Source of the DNA: Hordeum vulgare subsp. vulgare
Taxonomy: Eukaryota > Streptophyta > Magnoliopsida > Poales > Poaceae
Length of the DNA: 64,000 nucleotides
NCBI RefSeq assembly: GCF_904849725.1
Contig: NC_058523.1
Location: forward strand, 169,676,689 to 169,740,688
Direction of reading: 5' to 3'
Part shown: in pieces, positions 44,871 to 56,944 of the stretch
How the letters are laid out: each line of letters starts with the position of its first letter
Position numbering within the stretch: the stretch's first letter is position 1
Program-made: the position numbers and the translations under genes
The notes under the pieces: model-generated
What the model saw: the letters and a program-made list of their open reading frames with translations, nothing else
Databases searched by the model: none
What the model was told of the DNA's origin: nothing

Positions 44871-45229
44871 CTTTTCCCTTTTTTATCTCTGAAATTTTTA
44901 GTGACTTTAAGGAAAAGTGAACAAGGCTGAACGAAACTCATAGCAACTACTCCCACAAGTGGCTAGAGGCCATATTACGCATCAAAACTACTTGGGACCA
45001 GCTAAAATTAGCATGCAAAGCTCAAGAACATGTTCACCAAGGCAGAAAAAATACGCGAAGTATAAGGCACTAGAGCAAAAACTAATTGGACCAATGGAGG
45101 AGTCACTTACCAAGGAGTAATTTCCCCAAAACAGTTCGGAGAATGGTGCTTTGAGCAAGGAGATCGAAAATCCCAGCAAGCAGAGCAAGAACACGGGTTT
45201 GAGCTGTGAAACGATTTTTTCTGGAGGTA

Positions 45230-45480
45230 GGAGAAGTGGATGAGAGCTAGAATGAGTGGAGGGGGTGCATGTGGGTCCCACAAGCCTGCCAGTCCCAGCC
45301 AGGGGGGTGGCCGGGCCTCCTGGGTTTGTGGCCCACTCGCGCGTCCCCCAGACTAGCTCTTAGTCTCAGTATTTTTCAAAAATTTCAGAAAAAAACATAC
45401 TTGATTTGCAGGACGTTCGGAGAACTTCTATTTTCGGGGTACTTTTCTACGGGACGCTAAGACAGAAAATAGGGAAAAGT
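45230..45480 (-). repeat. Internal LTR-like module with hairpin (element 5)
   Basis: The hairpin 45271-45335 (GTGGGTCCCACAAGCC ... GGGTTTGTGGCCCAC) and the following stretch (CAGTATTTTTCAAAAATT, then TCGGAGAACTTCTATTTTC) match in order the segment 41549-41720 of this element's LTR. There are no LTR ends. It is about 400 bp upstream of the 3' ORF start. Confidence 0.65.
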
Positions 45481-45660
45481 AAACTAAATCTATTATTTTT
45501 CTTCTAAGCAACCGAAGGTGAAAGCTTGGAATAGAGGTTTGTGACTCCTCGATTCATCCATCTCATGGTCATCAAAAGAAATCCGTCAATGAGGTTGATC
45601 AAGTCTCCCTGACAAATTTTTTTGAATCGCAAATGAGAACGGAGAATTTTCAAATATTCA

Positions 45661-48418
45661 CTAGGTCACCTCAATGGGGATGTGTATCTCCCCAACAAGC
45701 AAATCATACTTCATCTTAACAGGAGGTATAGGGCATTCAAAGCTCCTAATAAGAATCGATGAAGTTTTTTCGATAGCATTGATGCAATGTACTCGATATT
45801 GTTTCTTCGGAAAGTGCACCGTATGCTCATTACCGTTGACATGGAAAGTGACATTGCCTTTGTTGCAATCTATAACAGCCCCTGCATTGTTAAGAAAGGG
45901 TCTTCCAAGGATAACCGCCATGGCATCGTCCTCGAGAATATCCAGGATAATAAAGTCCGTTAAGATAGTAACGTTAGCAACCACAATAGGCACATCCTCG
46001 CAAATGCCGATAGGTAAAGCAGTTGATTTGTTGGCCATTTGCAGAGAGATTTCAGTGGGTGTCAACTTATCCAGTTCAAGTCTACGATAAAGAGAGAGAG
46101 AGGCATAACACTAACACCGGCTCCAAGGTCGCATAAAGCAGTTCTAACATAGTTACCTTTAATGGAGCAAGGTATAGTGGGCACTCCGGGATCACCTAGT
46201 TTCTTAGGAGTTCCACCCTTGAAGGTATAATTAGCGAGCATGGTGGAAATCTCAACCTCAGGTATCCTCCTCTTATTAGTCACAATATCCTTCATGTACT
46301 TAGCATACGGAGACATTTTGAGCATATCTGTCAAACGCATTTGCAGAAAGACAGGTCTAATCATTTCAACAAAGCGCTCAAAATCATCATCATCCTTTTT
46401 CTTGGATGGTTTGGGAGGAAAGGGCATGGGTTTCTGAACCCATGGTTCCCTTTCTTTACCATGCTTCCTAGCGGCGAAGTCATTCTTATCGTATCTTCTA
46501 TTCTTAGGTTGTGGGTTATCAAGATCAACAGGTTCAATCTCCACATCCTTATCATTGCTAGGTTGAGCATCAACATGAACATCACTATTGATATTATCAT
46601 TAGGCTCATGTTCATCACCAGATTGTGTTTTAGCATCAGAAACAGAGACATCGTTTGGATTCTCAGGTGTATCAGCATCTGGGTTGCTAACGTGTAGGTT
46701 CCTATCATCTTTCTTCTTCTTTCTAGGATGACTAGGTGCATCAGTGCTAACTCCTTGAGAATCTTGTTCAATTCTCTTTGGATGACCCTCAGGATACAAA
46801 GGTTCCTGGGTCATTCTACCGCCTCTAGTAACGACTGTGACAGAATTGTCATTCAGCTCATTGAGCAAGTCATTCTGAGCTTTAAGTACTTGTTCTACTT
46901 GAGTAGTAACCATAGAGGCATATTTACTCAAGAGCTTAAGATCATTGACATTTCTGTCCACACAAGCACTTAAATGACTAAGCATACGAGCATTTTGTTC
47001 CAATTGTCTGCTAACATAATCATTGAAACTCTGTTGTTTGGCAACAAAGTTATCAAATTCATCCAGGCATAGACTAGCAGGTTTATCAAAAGGAATATCA
47101 CTCTCATCAAACCTACGCAGAGAATTTACTTCTACTACCTGTATCGGGTTATCAATACCATGGATCTCTTCGATAGGTGGTAGATTTTTGACATCTTCAG
47201 ATTTAATGCCTTTCTCTTGCATAGATTTCTTAGCTTCTTGCATATCTTCAGGACTGAGGAATAGAATACCTCTTTTCTTTGGAGTTGGCTTAGGAGGTGG
47301 TTCGGGAATAGTCCAAGCATTCTCATTGCACAAGATGTTATTCAATAGGATCTCAGCTTGGTCTACAGTTCGTTCCCTAAAAACACAACCGACACAACTA
47401 TCTAGGTGGTCTCTAGAAGCATCGGTAAGTCCATTATAGAAGATATCAAGTATCTCATTCTTCTCAAGAGGGTGATCAGGCAAAGCATTCAGTAGCTGGA
47501 CGAGCCTCCCCCAAGCTTGTGGGAGACTCTCTTCTCCAGCTTGACCAAAGTTGTATATTTCCTGCAAGGCAGCTTGCTTCTTATGGGCAGGGAAATATTT
47601 TTCAGAGAAGTAGTAGACCATATCCTGGGGGCTACGCACACAACCAGGAGCAAGAGAGGTGAACCAAGTCTTAGCATCATCCTTTAGCGAGAAAGGAAAC
47701 AACTTGAGGATATAGTAGCGGCGGATCTTTTCCTCACTAGTGAATAGGGTGGCTATGTCGTGCAGTTTGGTAAGATGGGCTACAACCGTTTCAAACTCAT
47801 AACCGTGAAAAGGATCAGATTCGACCAGAGTGATTAACTCAGGGTCGACAGAGAATTCATAATCCTTATCGGTCACAAAGATAGGCGAAGTAGCAAACTT
47901 CGGGTCGTATTTCATCCTAGCGTTCAGAGATTTTTCTTTCCACTTGAGCAGTAATTTCTCAACATCATAGCTATCCTTACACGCAAGAAAGTCCTCAGCT
48001 ATCTCTCCCTCCATAACATAACACTCAGGCATATCAGGAAATTCAAATCTAGGAGAGCTAGTTCTAACAGGCAAAATGGCAGGTTCTAGTTCAATAGTAT
48101 CACCAGTTTCAGAAGTATCATCACATTCAGCAGCAACTCTAGCAATTTGTGCATCAAGGAATGCACCTAGTGGCAAAGCAGTATCAAGATAGCATCATCA
48201 GGCAAAGCAGTATCAAGCATAGCATCATCATAAGCATCATGGGCAGCAGAAGTAGCATCATCAAGCACAGGCGACATATCAAGATTTCTAGCACGAGGTG
48301 GTGTCGCAAACTTACTCATAACTGAAGGTGAATCAAGTGCAGAGCTAGATGGCAGTTCCTTACCTGTTCTCGTAATTGAGGGCAAGACTTTAGTTCTTGG
48401 ATCTATCGGATTCCTCAT
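45661..48418 (-). pseudogene. Gag-protease polyprotein of element 5, two frameshifts
   Basis: The start is at ATG 48418 (MRNPIDPRTKVL). A local duplication of about 14 bp (GATACTGCTTTGCC) near 48180 shifts frame into the long gag frame (48176-46062). Capsid-like sequence includes YYILKLFPFSLKDDAKTWF and GEESLPQAWGRLVQLL. A charged linker leads to the retropepsin CDLGAGVSVMP, with an intact active site. At a (CT)n run (46091-46102) two extra bases shift frame; the other frame (46065-45661) continues through VILGRPFLNNAGAVIDC to the end. Long for gag-pro (over 900 codons) because of the spacer. No RT follows. Confidence 0.87.
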
Positions 48419-48468
48419 AGTGATCAGCAGACGTAAATCCGAAGTGACTCAGGGAATATAGATGTGCT

Positions 48469-48486
48469 TCCCCGGCAACGGCGCTA
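48469..48486 (-). other. Primer binding site of element 5 (tRNA-Asp)
   Basis: Plus strand TCCCCGGCAACGGCGCTA, 11 bases inside the 5' LTR; one mismatch to the plant tRNA-Asp 3' end. Confidence 0.85.
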
Positions 48487-48497
48487 GAAAAAGGTCT

Positions 48498-49464
48498 TGA
48501 TAACCCACAACTATAAGGGATCGCAACAGTTTTTGAGGATAGAGTATTCAACCCAAATTTATTGATTCGACTCAAGGGGAAGCAAAAGAATATTCTCAAG
48601 TATTAGCAGTTGAGTTGTGAATTCAACCACACCTGAAAGATTTAGTATCTGCAGTAAAGTATCAGTAGCAAAGTAGTGTGATAGCAGCAGTAGCAACAGT
48701 AACCAGTAGGAGCAAAGTAACAACAGTAGCGGCAAAGTAACGTAGCAAGGACCAGTAGGAAAAACTCGTAGGCATTGGATCGGTGATGGATGATTATGCC
48801 GGATGCTATTCTGCATGCAACAGTTATAACAAGGAGAGATAAGTAACTAGCTCCAGTTCGTCAATCTAATGTAGGCATGTATTCCGTCTGTAGTCATACG
48901 TGCTTAGGGAAAACCAGACCAACGCATTAACACTTGGTGAATACATGAACTCCTCATACTATGGTCATCTCCGGGAGTGGTTCCGGCTATTGTCACTCCG
49001 GGGTTGCCGGGTCATAACACATAGTAGGTGACTACAACTAGCAAGATAGGATCTAAAATACACATATATTGGCGACAACATAATAGGTTCAGATCTGAAA
49101 TCATGGCACTCGGGCCCTAGTGACAAGCATTAAGCATGGCAAACTAGAAGCTACATCAATCTCAGAACATAGTGGATACTAGGGATCAATCCCCGTCAAA
49201 ACTAACTCGATTACATGATAGATCTCATCCAACCCATCACCGTCCAGCAAGCCTACAATGAGATTACTCAGGAACGGTGAAGAGCATCATGGAATTGGCG
49301 ACGAAGGAAGGTTGGTGATGAGGATGGAGACGATCTCCCCTCTCCGAAGCCCAGAACGGACACCAGATCTGCCCTCTAGAGGAAGAACATGAGGTGGCGG
49401 CGCCTCCGTATCGTAAAACGCGATGAACTCTTCTCCTTGATTTTTTTCGGTCGAAGGAGGATAT
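48498..49464 (-). repeat. 5' LTR of element 5, inner part
   Basis: TGATAACCCACAAC ... GAAGGAGGATAT, colinear with 40454-41507 of the other LTR; it lacks a short stretch around 40935-40965 of the partner. It is interrupted by element 6 after gatat (49460-49464). Confidence 0.92.
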
Positions 49465-51012
49465 TGATACGTCTGCAACATATCTATAATTTTTTATGGT
49501 TTCATGCTATTATCTTGTCAAACTTTGGATGTTTTGTATGCCTTTTATATGTTTTTTGGAACTAACTTATTAACTCAGTGCCAAGTGCTAGTTCCTGTTT
49601 TTTCCGTGTTTTTGACCCTTTTCAAAGGAGGATTTTAAACGGAGTCCAAACAGAACGAAACTTCCAAAAAGATTTTTTTCCGAAATAGAAGAAGATCAGA
49701 AAGCTTGAGAACCAAGTGATGGGGTCTCCAGGGACCCCACAAGCCCCCTAGCCACGGCCAAGGGGGCCCGCGCCTCCCAGGCTTGTGGGCTCCCTGGGCC
49801 TCCCCTGCCCTAGGTCTTTCGCCTATATATTCCCATAAATTCCAGAAAAAACCAGGAGATCATCGAAAGTACTTTTCCGCCGCTGCCAGCTTCTGTCTCC
49901 TCAAGATCCCATCTGGGGCACATTCTGGTGCCCTGCCGGAGGGGGGATTCGGATAAGGAGGTCTTCTTCATCAACACCATGACCTCTCCGATGATGCGTG
50001 AGTAGTTCACCATAGACCTACGGGTCCATAGCTTGTAGCTAGATGGCTTCTTCTCTCTCTTGGATCTTCAATACAAAGTTTTCCAAAATCTTCATGGAGA
50101 TATATCTGATGTAATCTTCTTTTGCGGTGTGTTTGTCGAGATCCGATGAATTGTGGATTTATGATCAGATTATCTAAGAATCTTATTTGAGTTTCTTCTG
50201 AGTCTTATATGCATCATTTCATATCCTTGTAATTCTCTTCGAGTTGTGGGTTTTGTCTAGCCAACTAGATCTATGATTCTTGCAATGGGAGAAGTGCTTG
50301 GTTTTGGGTTCATACCGTGCGGTGACCTCACCCCGTGACAGAAGGGGTAGCGAGGCACGCATCATGTTGTTGCCATCAAGGGTAAAAATATGGGGTTTTC
50401 ATCATTGGTTTGAGTTTATCCCTCTGCATCATGTCATCTTGCTTAAGGCGTTACTCTGTTCGTCATGAACTCAATACACTAGATGTATGCTGGATAGCGG
50501 TCGATGAGTGGAGTAATAGTAGTAGATGCAGAAAGTATCGGTCTACATGTCTCGGACGTGATGCCTCTATGCATGATCATTGCCTTAGATATCTTCATGA
50601 CCTTGCGCGGTTCTATCACTTGCTCGACAGTAATTTGTTCACCCACCGTAATAATTGCTATTTTGAGAGAAGCCTGAAGTGAACACTATGGCCCCCGGGT
50701 CTACTCCACACCATATTTTCAGCCTTACTCTTTTACTTCGTTGCACTTTCCGCCTTCAGATCTCACTTTGCAATCAATCTTGAAGGGATTGACAACCCCT
50801 TTATAGTGTTGGGTGCAAGCTCGATTGTGTTTGCGCAGGTACTCTGGACTTGGCGAGATTCTCCTACTAGATTGATACCTTGGTTCTCAAACTGAGGAAA
50901 ATACTTACTGCTCCTGTGCTGCACCACCCTTTCCTCTTCAAGGGAAAAACCAACGCAAGCCCAGCCTCTGTCAACGTGTCAATCTCTGGCACTGTTGTCT
51001 GTTGCCGTAGCA
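49465..51012 (+). repeat. 5' LTR of element 6
   Basis: TGATACGTCTGCAAC ... GTTGCCGTAGCA, 1,548 bp. TATA-like CCTATATATTCCC is at about 49820-49832; the hairpin is at 49728-49798. Confidence 0.93.
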
Positions 51013-51022
51013 GAAGAATTTC

Positions 51023-51040
51023 TGGCGCCGTTGCCAGGGA
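51023..51040 (+). other. Primer binding site of element 6 (tRNA-Asp)
   Basis: TGGCGCCGTTGCCAGGGA, 10 bases after the LTR; one mismatch to the tRNA-Asp complement. Confidence 0.88.
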
Positions 51041-51225
51041 GGATCAAGTCAAGAACTCATCCAAGTAAGTGTCGCAAACTCATCTCTTGCATTTACTTTT
51101 TTGCCTCTCGTTTTCCTCTCCCCCACTTCTGAAAAAAACAAAAATTTGCAAAAAAATATTTGCCTTTTCGTTCGCCCTTTTCTCTTGCTTGCTTTCTGGC
51201 CGCTTGCCTGCGTGCTAAGACCTGC

Positions 51226-52368
51226 ATGGCCCAACCAAGGGATTTTGATGCTCACTATGCAAGGTTGGAAGAGATTGAAACTAGTGTTAAAGGCTTCATG
51301 GCTACACAGTTTGAATACAACAGTTACTTTCGTAGAGAACTGAAGGAGCAGAATTCTTTTCTGGCTTTTATGAGTAAAGAAGTTGATGATATGGCCAAAG
51401 AATTCCTTGCACTAGATTCTCAGTTTTCTCGTCTTGAAAAATTGGTATGCTAGATTTGTGATAAACAGGCTACTTTAGTCAATAAAATGGCTGCTAAACC
51501 TAAAATTTGTGATGAGAAGCACGAAGATCTTAAAGCGCTTGGTGTGACTCCCATTGAATCTTTGTTTTCTTGTGTCAAACCTAATGATGATGGGGCTGGA
51601 TATGAATCCACTTTGGTGGAAAAACGCCCCAATGATTCGGAGTCCATCTATCTTGATGCTAAAAGCATTGAAAGTGGAGTAGAAGACATTAAAACTTTCA
51701 GTAGTAATGAAATTACTACTTTGGATTTCAAGGAATTCAATTATGATAGTTGCTCCTTGATTGAATGCATTTCCTTGATGCAATCCATGTTAAACTCTCC
51801 ACACGCTTATAGCCAAAACAAGGCCTTTACCGATCATATCATCGAAGCTATGATAAAATCTCTTGAAGTGAAACTTGAATTGGAAGTCTCTATCCCTAGA
51901 AAGCTTCATGATGAGTGGGAACCTACTATCAAAATCAAAATCAAAAACTATGAATGCAATGCTTTGTGTGATTTGGGTGCTAGTGTTTCCGCGATTCCAA
52001 AGTCTTTATGTGATGTTCTGGGTTTTAATGAGATTGAAGAGTGTTCTCTTAATTTGCATCTTGCAGATTCTACTGTCAAGAAACCCATGGGAAGGATCAA
52101 TGATATTCTTATTATTGCAAATAGAAACTATGTACCCGTCGATTTCATTGTGCTTGACATTGATTGCAATCCTACGTGCCCTACTATTCTTGGTAGACCT
52201 TTCCTAAGGACTATCAGTGCTATCATCGATATGAAGGAAGGGAATATTATATTTCAATTTCCTCTAAAGAAGGGCATGGAGCACTTTCCTAGAAATAAAA
52301 TAAGATTGCCTTATGAATCCATGATGAGGGCTACTTATGGTTTGAGCACCAAAGACGACGATATGTGA
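51226..52368 (+). pseudogene. Gag-protease ORF of element 6 with one amber codon
   Basis: The frame runs from ATG 51226 (MAQPRDFDAHYARLEE) for 380 residues. A single TAG at 51451-51453 (codon 76) follows SRLEKLVC; reading resumes ICDKQATLVNKMAAKP in the same frame. The N-terminal part is helical and charged. A retropepsin domain (CDLGASVSAIP, active site intact; LGRPFLRTISA as the second conserved block) occupies the C-terminal half. There is no zinc knuckle and no RT. It could be a mutation or a read-through site; I treat it as a broken gene. A restart at ATG 51487 would give a 293-residue protease-containing product. Confidence 0.85.
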
Positions 52369-55064
52369 TTCTATCGCTTTTATGCCTAGCTAAGGGTGTT
52401 AAACAATAGCGCTTGTTGGGAGGCAACCCAATGAATTTATCTTTTTCTTTCTGTTTTGTTGTGTCCACACCATCATAATTCTGTTGTGATTGTGTTTTTT
52501 GTGTTTCTTTTTCTGTTTGAGCCAAGCAAAACCTTTATGACTAGTCTCGATGATGGTTGTTTGATCCTGCTGGAAAAAGACAGAAACTTTTCCCTCACGA
52601 GATGATTTTTTATTTTATTCATAAAGATATTTTGGGTTGATTCTTTTTTATGCTGGTTTATATGCCTTTTTCCGAGGCAGTCGTAAAGTTTCAGAACTTT
52701 TGAGGTACGAGAAGTATATGAAGTATACAGATTTCTACAGACTGATCTGTTTTTGACAGATTCTGTTTTTGCTGAGTTGGTTGCTTGTTTTCATGAAACT
52801 ATGGATAGTATCGGGGGTTACTAGCCATGGAAAAGTGAGAATATAGTATCCCAACACCAATATAAATATAGTTCAAGATTGCTACAGTACCTAAAGGGGT
52901 GGTAGTTTGTTTTCTTATGCTAATGATATCATGAGTTTCTGTTTAAGTTTTGTGTTGTGAAGTTTTCAAGTTTTGGGTGATGTTCTCATGGACAAAGGGA
53001 TAAAGAGTGGAAAGAGCTCAAGCTTGGGGATTCCCAAGGCATCCCAAGCCAAATTCAAGGACACCAAAAAGCCTAAGCTTGGGGATGCCCCGGGAAGGCA
53101 TCCCCTCTTTCGTCTTCAATCCATCGGTAACATTACTTGGAGCAATATTTTTATTCACCACAGGATATGTGTTTTGCTTGGAGCGTCTTGTATCATAGGA
53201 GTCTTTTCTTTTTGTTGTGTCACAATCATCCTTTCTTCACACCTTTAGAGAGAGACATGCACTCATCGTGATTTTGCTAGAATGCTCATCGTGCTTCACT
53301 TATATCTTTTGAGCCAGATAATTTTGCTCTATGTGCTTCACTTAGATCTTTTAGAGCACGGCGGTGCGTGACTTGGTAGTTGAATTATGCTATGAAAGTA
53401 GTTCCAAAGGTGATAGGTAACCAAAGAGGATACAAAAACCTCCATCTTCATGTGCATTGAGTAGAAAGAGAAGTCTTGATTCCTCTCAGTTAGTTTTGAG
53501 ACGTGGATTTGGTAATATTAAGAGTTATGTTAGTAGGGTGTTGTGAATCTATAAATACTTGTGTTGAAGTTAGTGATTTACTTAGCATGCACGTATGGTG
53601 AACCGCTATGTTAGGAAGTCGGAGCATAATTGATCTATTGATTGTCATCCTTTGTGTTGAGGTCGGGATCACACGATGGTTAACACCTACCAACCCTTCC
53701 CCTAGGAGTATGCGTTTAGCACTTTGTTTCGATTACTAATAAAAACTTTCGCAACAAGTATGTGAGTTCTTCATGACTAATGTGAGTCCATGGTATATAT
53801 GCACTTTCACCTTCCACCATTGCTAGCCTCTCTAGTGCCGTGCAACTTTCGCCGGTGCAGAAACCCACCATATGCCTTCCTCAAAACAGCCATCATACCT
53901 ACCTACTATGGAATTTTCATAGCCATTCCGAGATATATTGCCATGCAACTCCCACCGTTCCGTCTCATGACTTGTGCCGTCACTCTCATATTGCCTTTGC
54001 ATGATCGTAAGATAGCTAGCGAGATGTTTCAACATCATACGCCAAGCTAGATCGTTGCACATCCCGGTACACTGCCGGAGGCATTTCCTATAGAGTCATC
54101 ATCGTTCTAAGCTTTGAGCTGTGAGTAAATAAAAGTGTGATGATCATCATTATTGGAGCATTGTCCCATGTGAGGAAATCAAAAAAATAAAAATAAAAAA
54201 AGAAGAGGCCAAAGAGCTCAAATAAAAAAAAGAGAAAAAAAGAGAGGCCCAAGAGCCCAAATAAAAAAGAGGGAAAAAGAGAGAAGGGACAATGCTACTA
54301 TCTTTTTCCACGCTTGTGCTTCATAATAGCACAATGTTCTTCATGATTGAGAGCTTGTTTATTTGTCACTACCATATGCTAGTGGGAATCTTCATTATAT
54401 AACTTGGCTTGTATATTCCAATGATGGGCTTCCTCAAAATTGCCCTAGGTCTTCGTGAGCAAGCAAGTTGGATGCACACCCACTAGTTCTCCTTTTGAGC
54501 TTTCACATACTTATAGCTCTAGTGCATCCTTTGTATGTCAATCCCTACTCATTCACATTGATATCTATTAATGGGCATCTCCATAGCCCTTTGATATGCC
54601 GAGTCAATGTGACCATCTCCTCCTTTTTGTCTCACAACCACCACCACACTCTGTTCCACCTATAGTGCTATATTCATGGCTCACACTCATGTATTGCGTG
54701 ATAGTTATAAAAAGTTTGAGAAACTAAGAGTGCGAAAACAATTACTTGGCCAATACCAGGGTTGTGCATGATTTACATTAGTTGTGTGAGGATGATGGAG
54801 CATAGCCAGACTATATGATTTTGTAGGGATAACTTTCTTTGGCCTTGTTATTTTGAAAGTTCATGATTACCTTGCTAGTTTGCTTGAAGTATTATTTTTT
54901 CATGTCAATAGCAAACTGTTGTTTTGAATCTTACGGATCTAAACATTCATGTCACATGAAAGAAGTTACAAAGGACAACTATGCTAGGTAGCATTCCACA
55001 TCAAAAATTAAGTCTTTATCACTTCCCTACTCGAGGACGAGCAGGAGTTAAGCTTGGGGATGCT
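52369..55064 (+). other. Non-coding 3' region and PPT of element 6
   Basis: About 2.7 kb without a credible gene. AGCTTGGGGAT motifs occur internally at about 53020-53030 and 53070-53080, and again at the true PPT (TTAAGCTTGGGGATGCT, 55048-55064), which follows GAGGACGAGC. The A-rich tract at 54181-54288 is listed separately. Confidence 0.75.
54181..54288. repeat. Degenerate A/G-rich tandem tract
   Basis: Two imperfect units of the form GAGGCC(A/C)AAGAGC(T/C)CAAATAAAAAA are embedded in poly(A)/GA runs. Confidence 0.75.
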
Positions 55065-56610
55065 TGATACGTCTCCGACGTATCTATAATTCTTGATGGT
55101 TTCATTCTATTATCTTCTCAAACTTTGGATGTTTTGTATGCCTTATATATCTTTTTTGGGACTAACTTATTAACTCAGTGCCAAGTGCCAGTTCCTCTTT
55201 TTTCCGTGTTTTTGACCCTTTTCAGAGGAGGATTTTAAACGGAGTCCAAACGGAACGAAACTTCCAAAAAGATTTTTTCCGAAACAGAAGAAGATCGGGA
55301 AGCTTGAGAACCAAGGCAGGGGGTCTCTAGGGACCCCACAAGCCCCCTAGCGGCGGCCAGGGGGCCACGCCTCCCAGGCTTGTGGGCTCCCTGGGCCTCC
55401 CCTGCCCTAGGTCTTTCGCCTATATATTCCCATAAATTCCAGAAAAAACCAGGAGATCATCGAAAGTACTTTTCCGCCGCCGCAAGCTTCTGTCTCCGCA
55501 AGATCCCATCTGGGGCACGTTCTGGTGCCCTGCCGGAGGGGGGATTCGGATACAGAGGGCTTATTCATCAACACCATGACCTCTTCGATGATGCGTGAAT
55601 AGTTCAACATAGACCTACGGGTCCATAGCTAGTAGCTAGATGGCTTCTTCTCTCTCTTAGATCTTCCATCCAAAGTGTTCCATGATCTTCATGGAGATCT
55701 ATCCGATGTAATCTTCTTTTGCGGTGTGTTTGTCGAGATCCGATGAATTGTGGATTTATGATCAGTTTATCTATGAATCTTATTTGAGTTTCTTCTGATC
55801 TCTTATATACATGATTTCATATCCTTGTAATTCTCTTCGAGTTGTGGGTTTTGTTTGGCCAACTAGATCTATGATTCTTGCAATGGGAGAAGTTCTTGGT
55901 TTTGGGTTCATACCGTGCAGTGACCTCACCCAGTGACAGAAGGGGTAGCGAGGGACACATCGTGTTGTTGCCATCAAGGGTAAAAAGATGGGGTTTTCAT
56001 CATTGGTTTGAGATTATCCCTCTACATCATGTCATCTTGCTTAAGGCGTTACTCTGTTCGTCATGAACTCAATACACTAGATGCATGCTGGATAGTGGTC
56101 GATGTGTGGAGTAATAGTAGTAGATGCAGAAAGTATTGGTCTACTTGTCTCGGACGTGATGCCTATATGCATGATCATTGCCTTAGAAATCGTCATGACT
56201 TTGCGTGGTTCTATCAATTGCTCGACAGTAATTTGTTCACCCACTTTAATATTTGCTATTTTGAGAGAAGCCTCTAGTGAACACTATGGCCCCCGGGTCT
56301 ACTCCACACCATATTTTCAGCCTTACTCTTTTACTTCGTTGCACTTTCCGCCTTCAGATCCCACTTTGCAAACAATCTTGAAGGGATTGACAACCCCTTT
56401 ATAGCGTTGGGTGCAAGCTCATTTGTGTTTGCGCGGGTACTCTGGACTTGATGAGATTCTCCTACTGGATTGATACGTTGGTTCTCAAACTGAGGGAAAT
56501 ACTTACTGCTCCTATGCTGCACCACCCTTTCCCCTTCAAGGGAAAAACCAACGCAAGCCCAGCCTCCGTCAACGTGTAAATCTCTAGCACTGTTGTCTGT
56601 TGCTGCAACA
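55065..56610 (+). repeat. 3' LTR of element 6
   Basis: TGATACGTCTCCGACG ... GTTGCTGCAACA, 1,546 bp, colinear with the 5' LTR with scattered substitutions. The hairpin is at 55329-55395. Confidence 0.93.
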
Positions 56611-56944
56611 CATATATAGAGCTGGAATTGGAGGCGGCGGAGCCCCGAGGGGCTCACAAGCCTGCCAGGCCCGACCAGGGGGGGGTGTTGGGCCTGGTGG
56701 GTTTGTGAGCTCCTGGCTCCGTCCCTCCAGGTGATTCTTGCGCCAATATTTTTATATATTCCATAAAAAATCCTCGTAAATTTCCAGGTCATTCCGAGAA
56801 CTTTTATTTCTGCGCAAAAACAACACGATGACAATTCTGCTAAAAACATCGTAAGTCCGGGTTAGTTCCATTCAAATCATGCAAATTAGAATCCAAAACA
56901 AGGGCAAAAGAGTTTGGAAAAGTAGATACAACGGAGACGTATCA
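56611..56944 (-). repeat. 5' LTR of element 5, outer part
   Basis: After catat (56611-56615, the second TSD copy with one change) the LTR resumes ATAGAGCTGGAATTGG and ends GGAGACGTATCA. The hairpin copy is at 56651-56715. Confidence 0.92.

Larger units (their letters stand above)
49465..56610 (+). mobile_element. Non-autonomous Gypsy-derived LTR element (element 6), gag-protease only
   Basis: LTRs 49465-51012 and 55065-56610 with TSD gatat/catat. A tRNA-Asp PBS follows the 5' LTR, one short gag-protease ORF is present, then 2.7 kb of non-coding DNA and a PPT. No RT or integrase is visible in any frame. It lies in opposite orientation inside the 5' LTR of element 5 and is the youngest layer of that nest. 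Confidence 0.93.
40454..56944 (-). mobile_element. Non-autonomous Ty3/gypsy element (element 5) with extra Athila-like 3' ORF
   Basis: LTRs 40454-41850 and 48498-49464 plus 56616-56944; perfect TSD gtcgt at 40449-40453 and 56945-56949. Minus-strand order: 5' LTR (split by element 6), tRNA-Asp PBS, gag-protease, LTR-like module, 3' ORF, long non-coding tail, PPT, 3' LTR. Only about 800 bp separate protease from the 3' ORF and they contain no RT, RNase H or integrase, so the element depended on a relative. Tail blocks shared with element 4 suggest that kinship. Confidence 0.9.
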
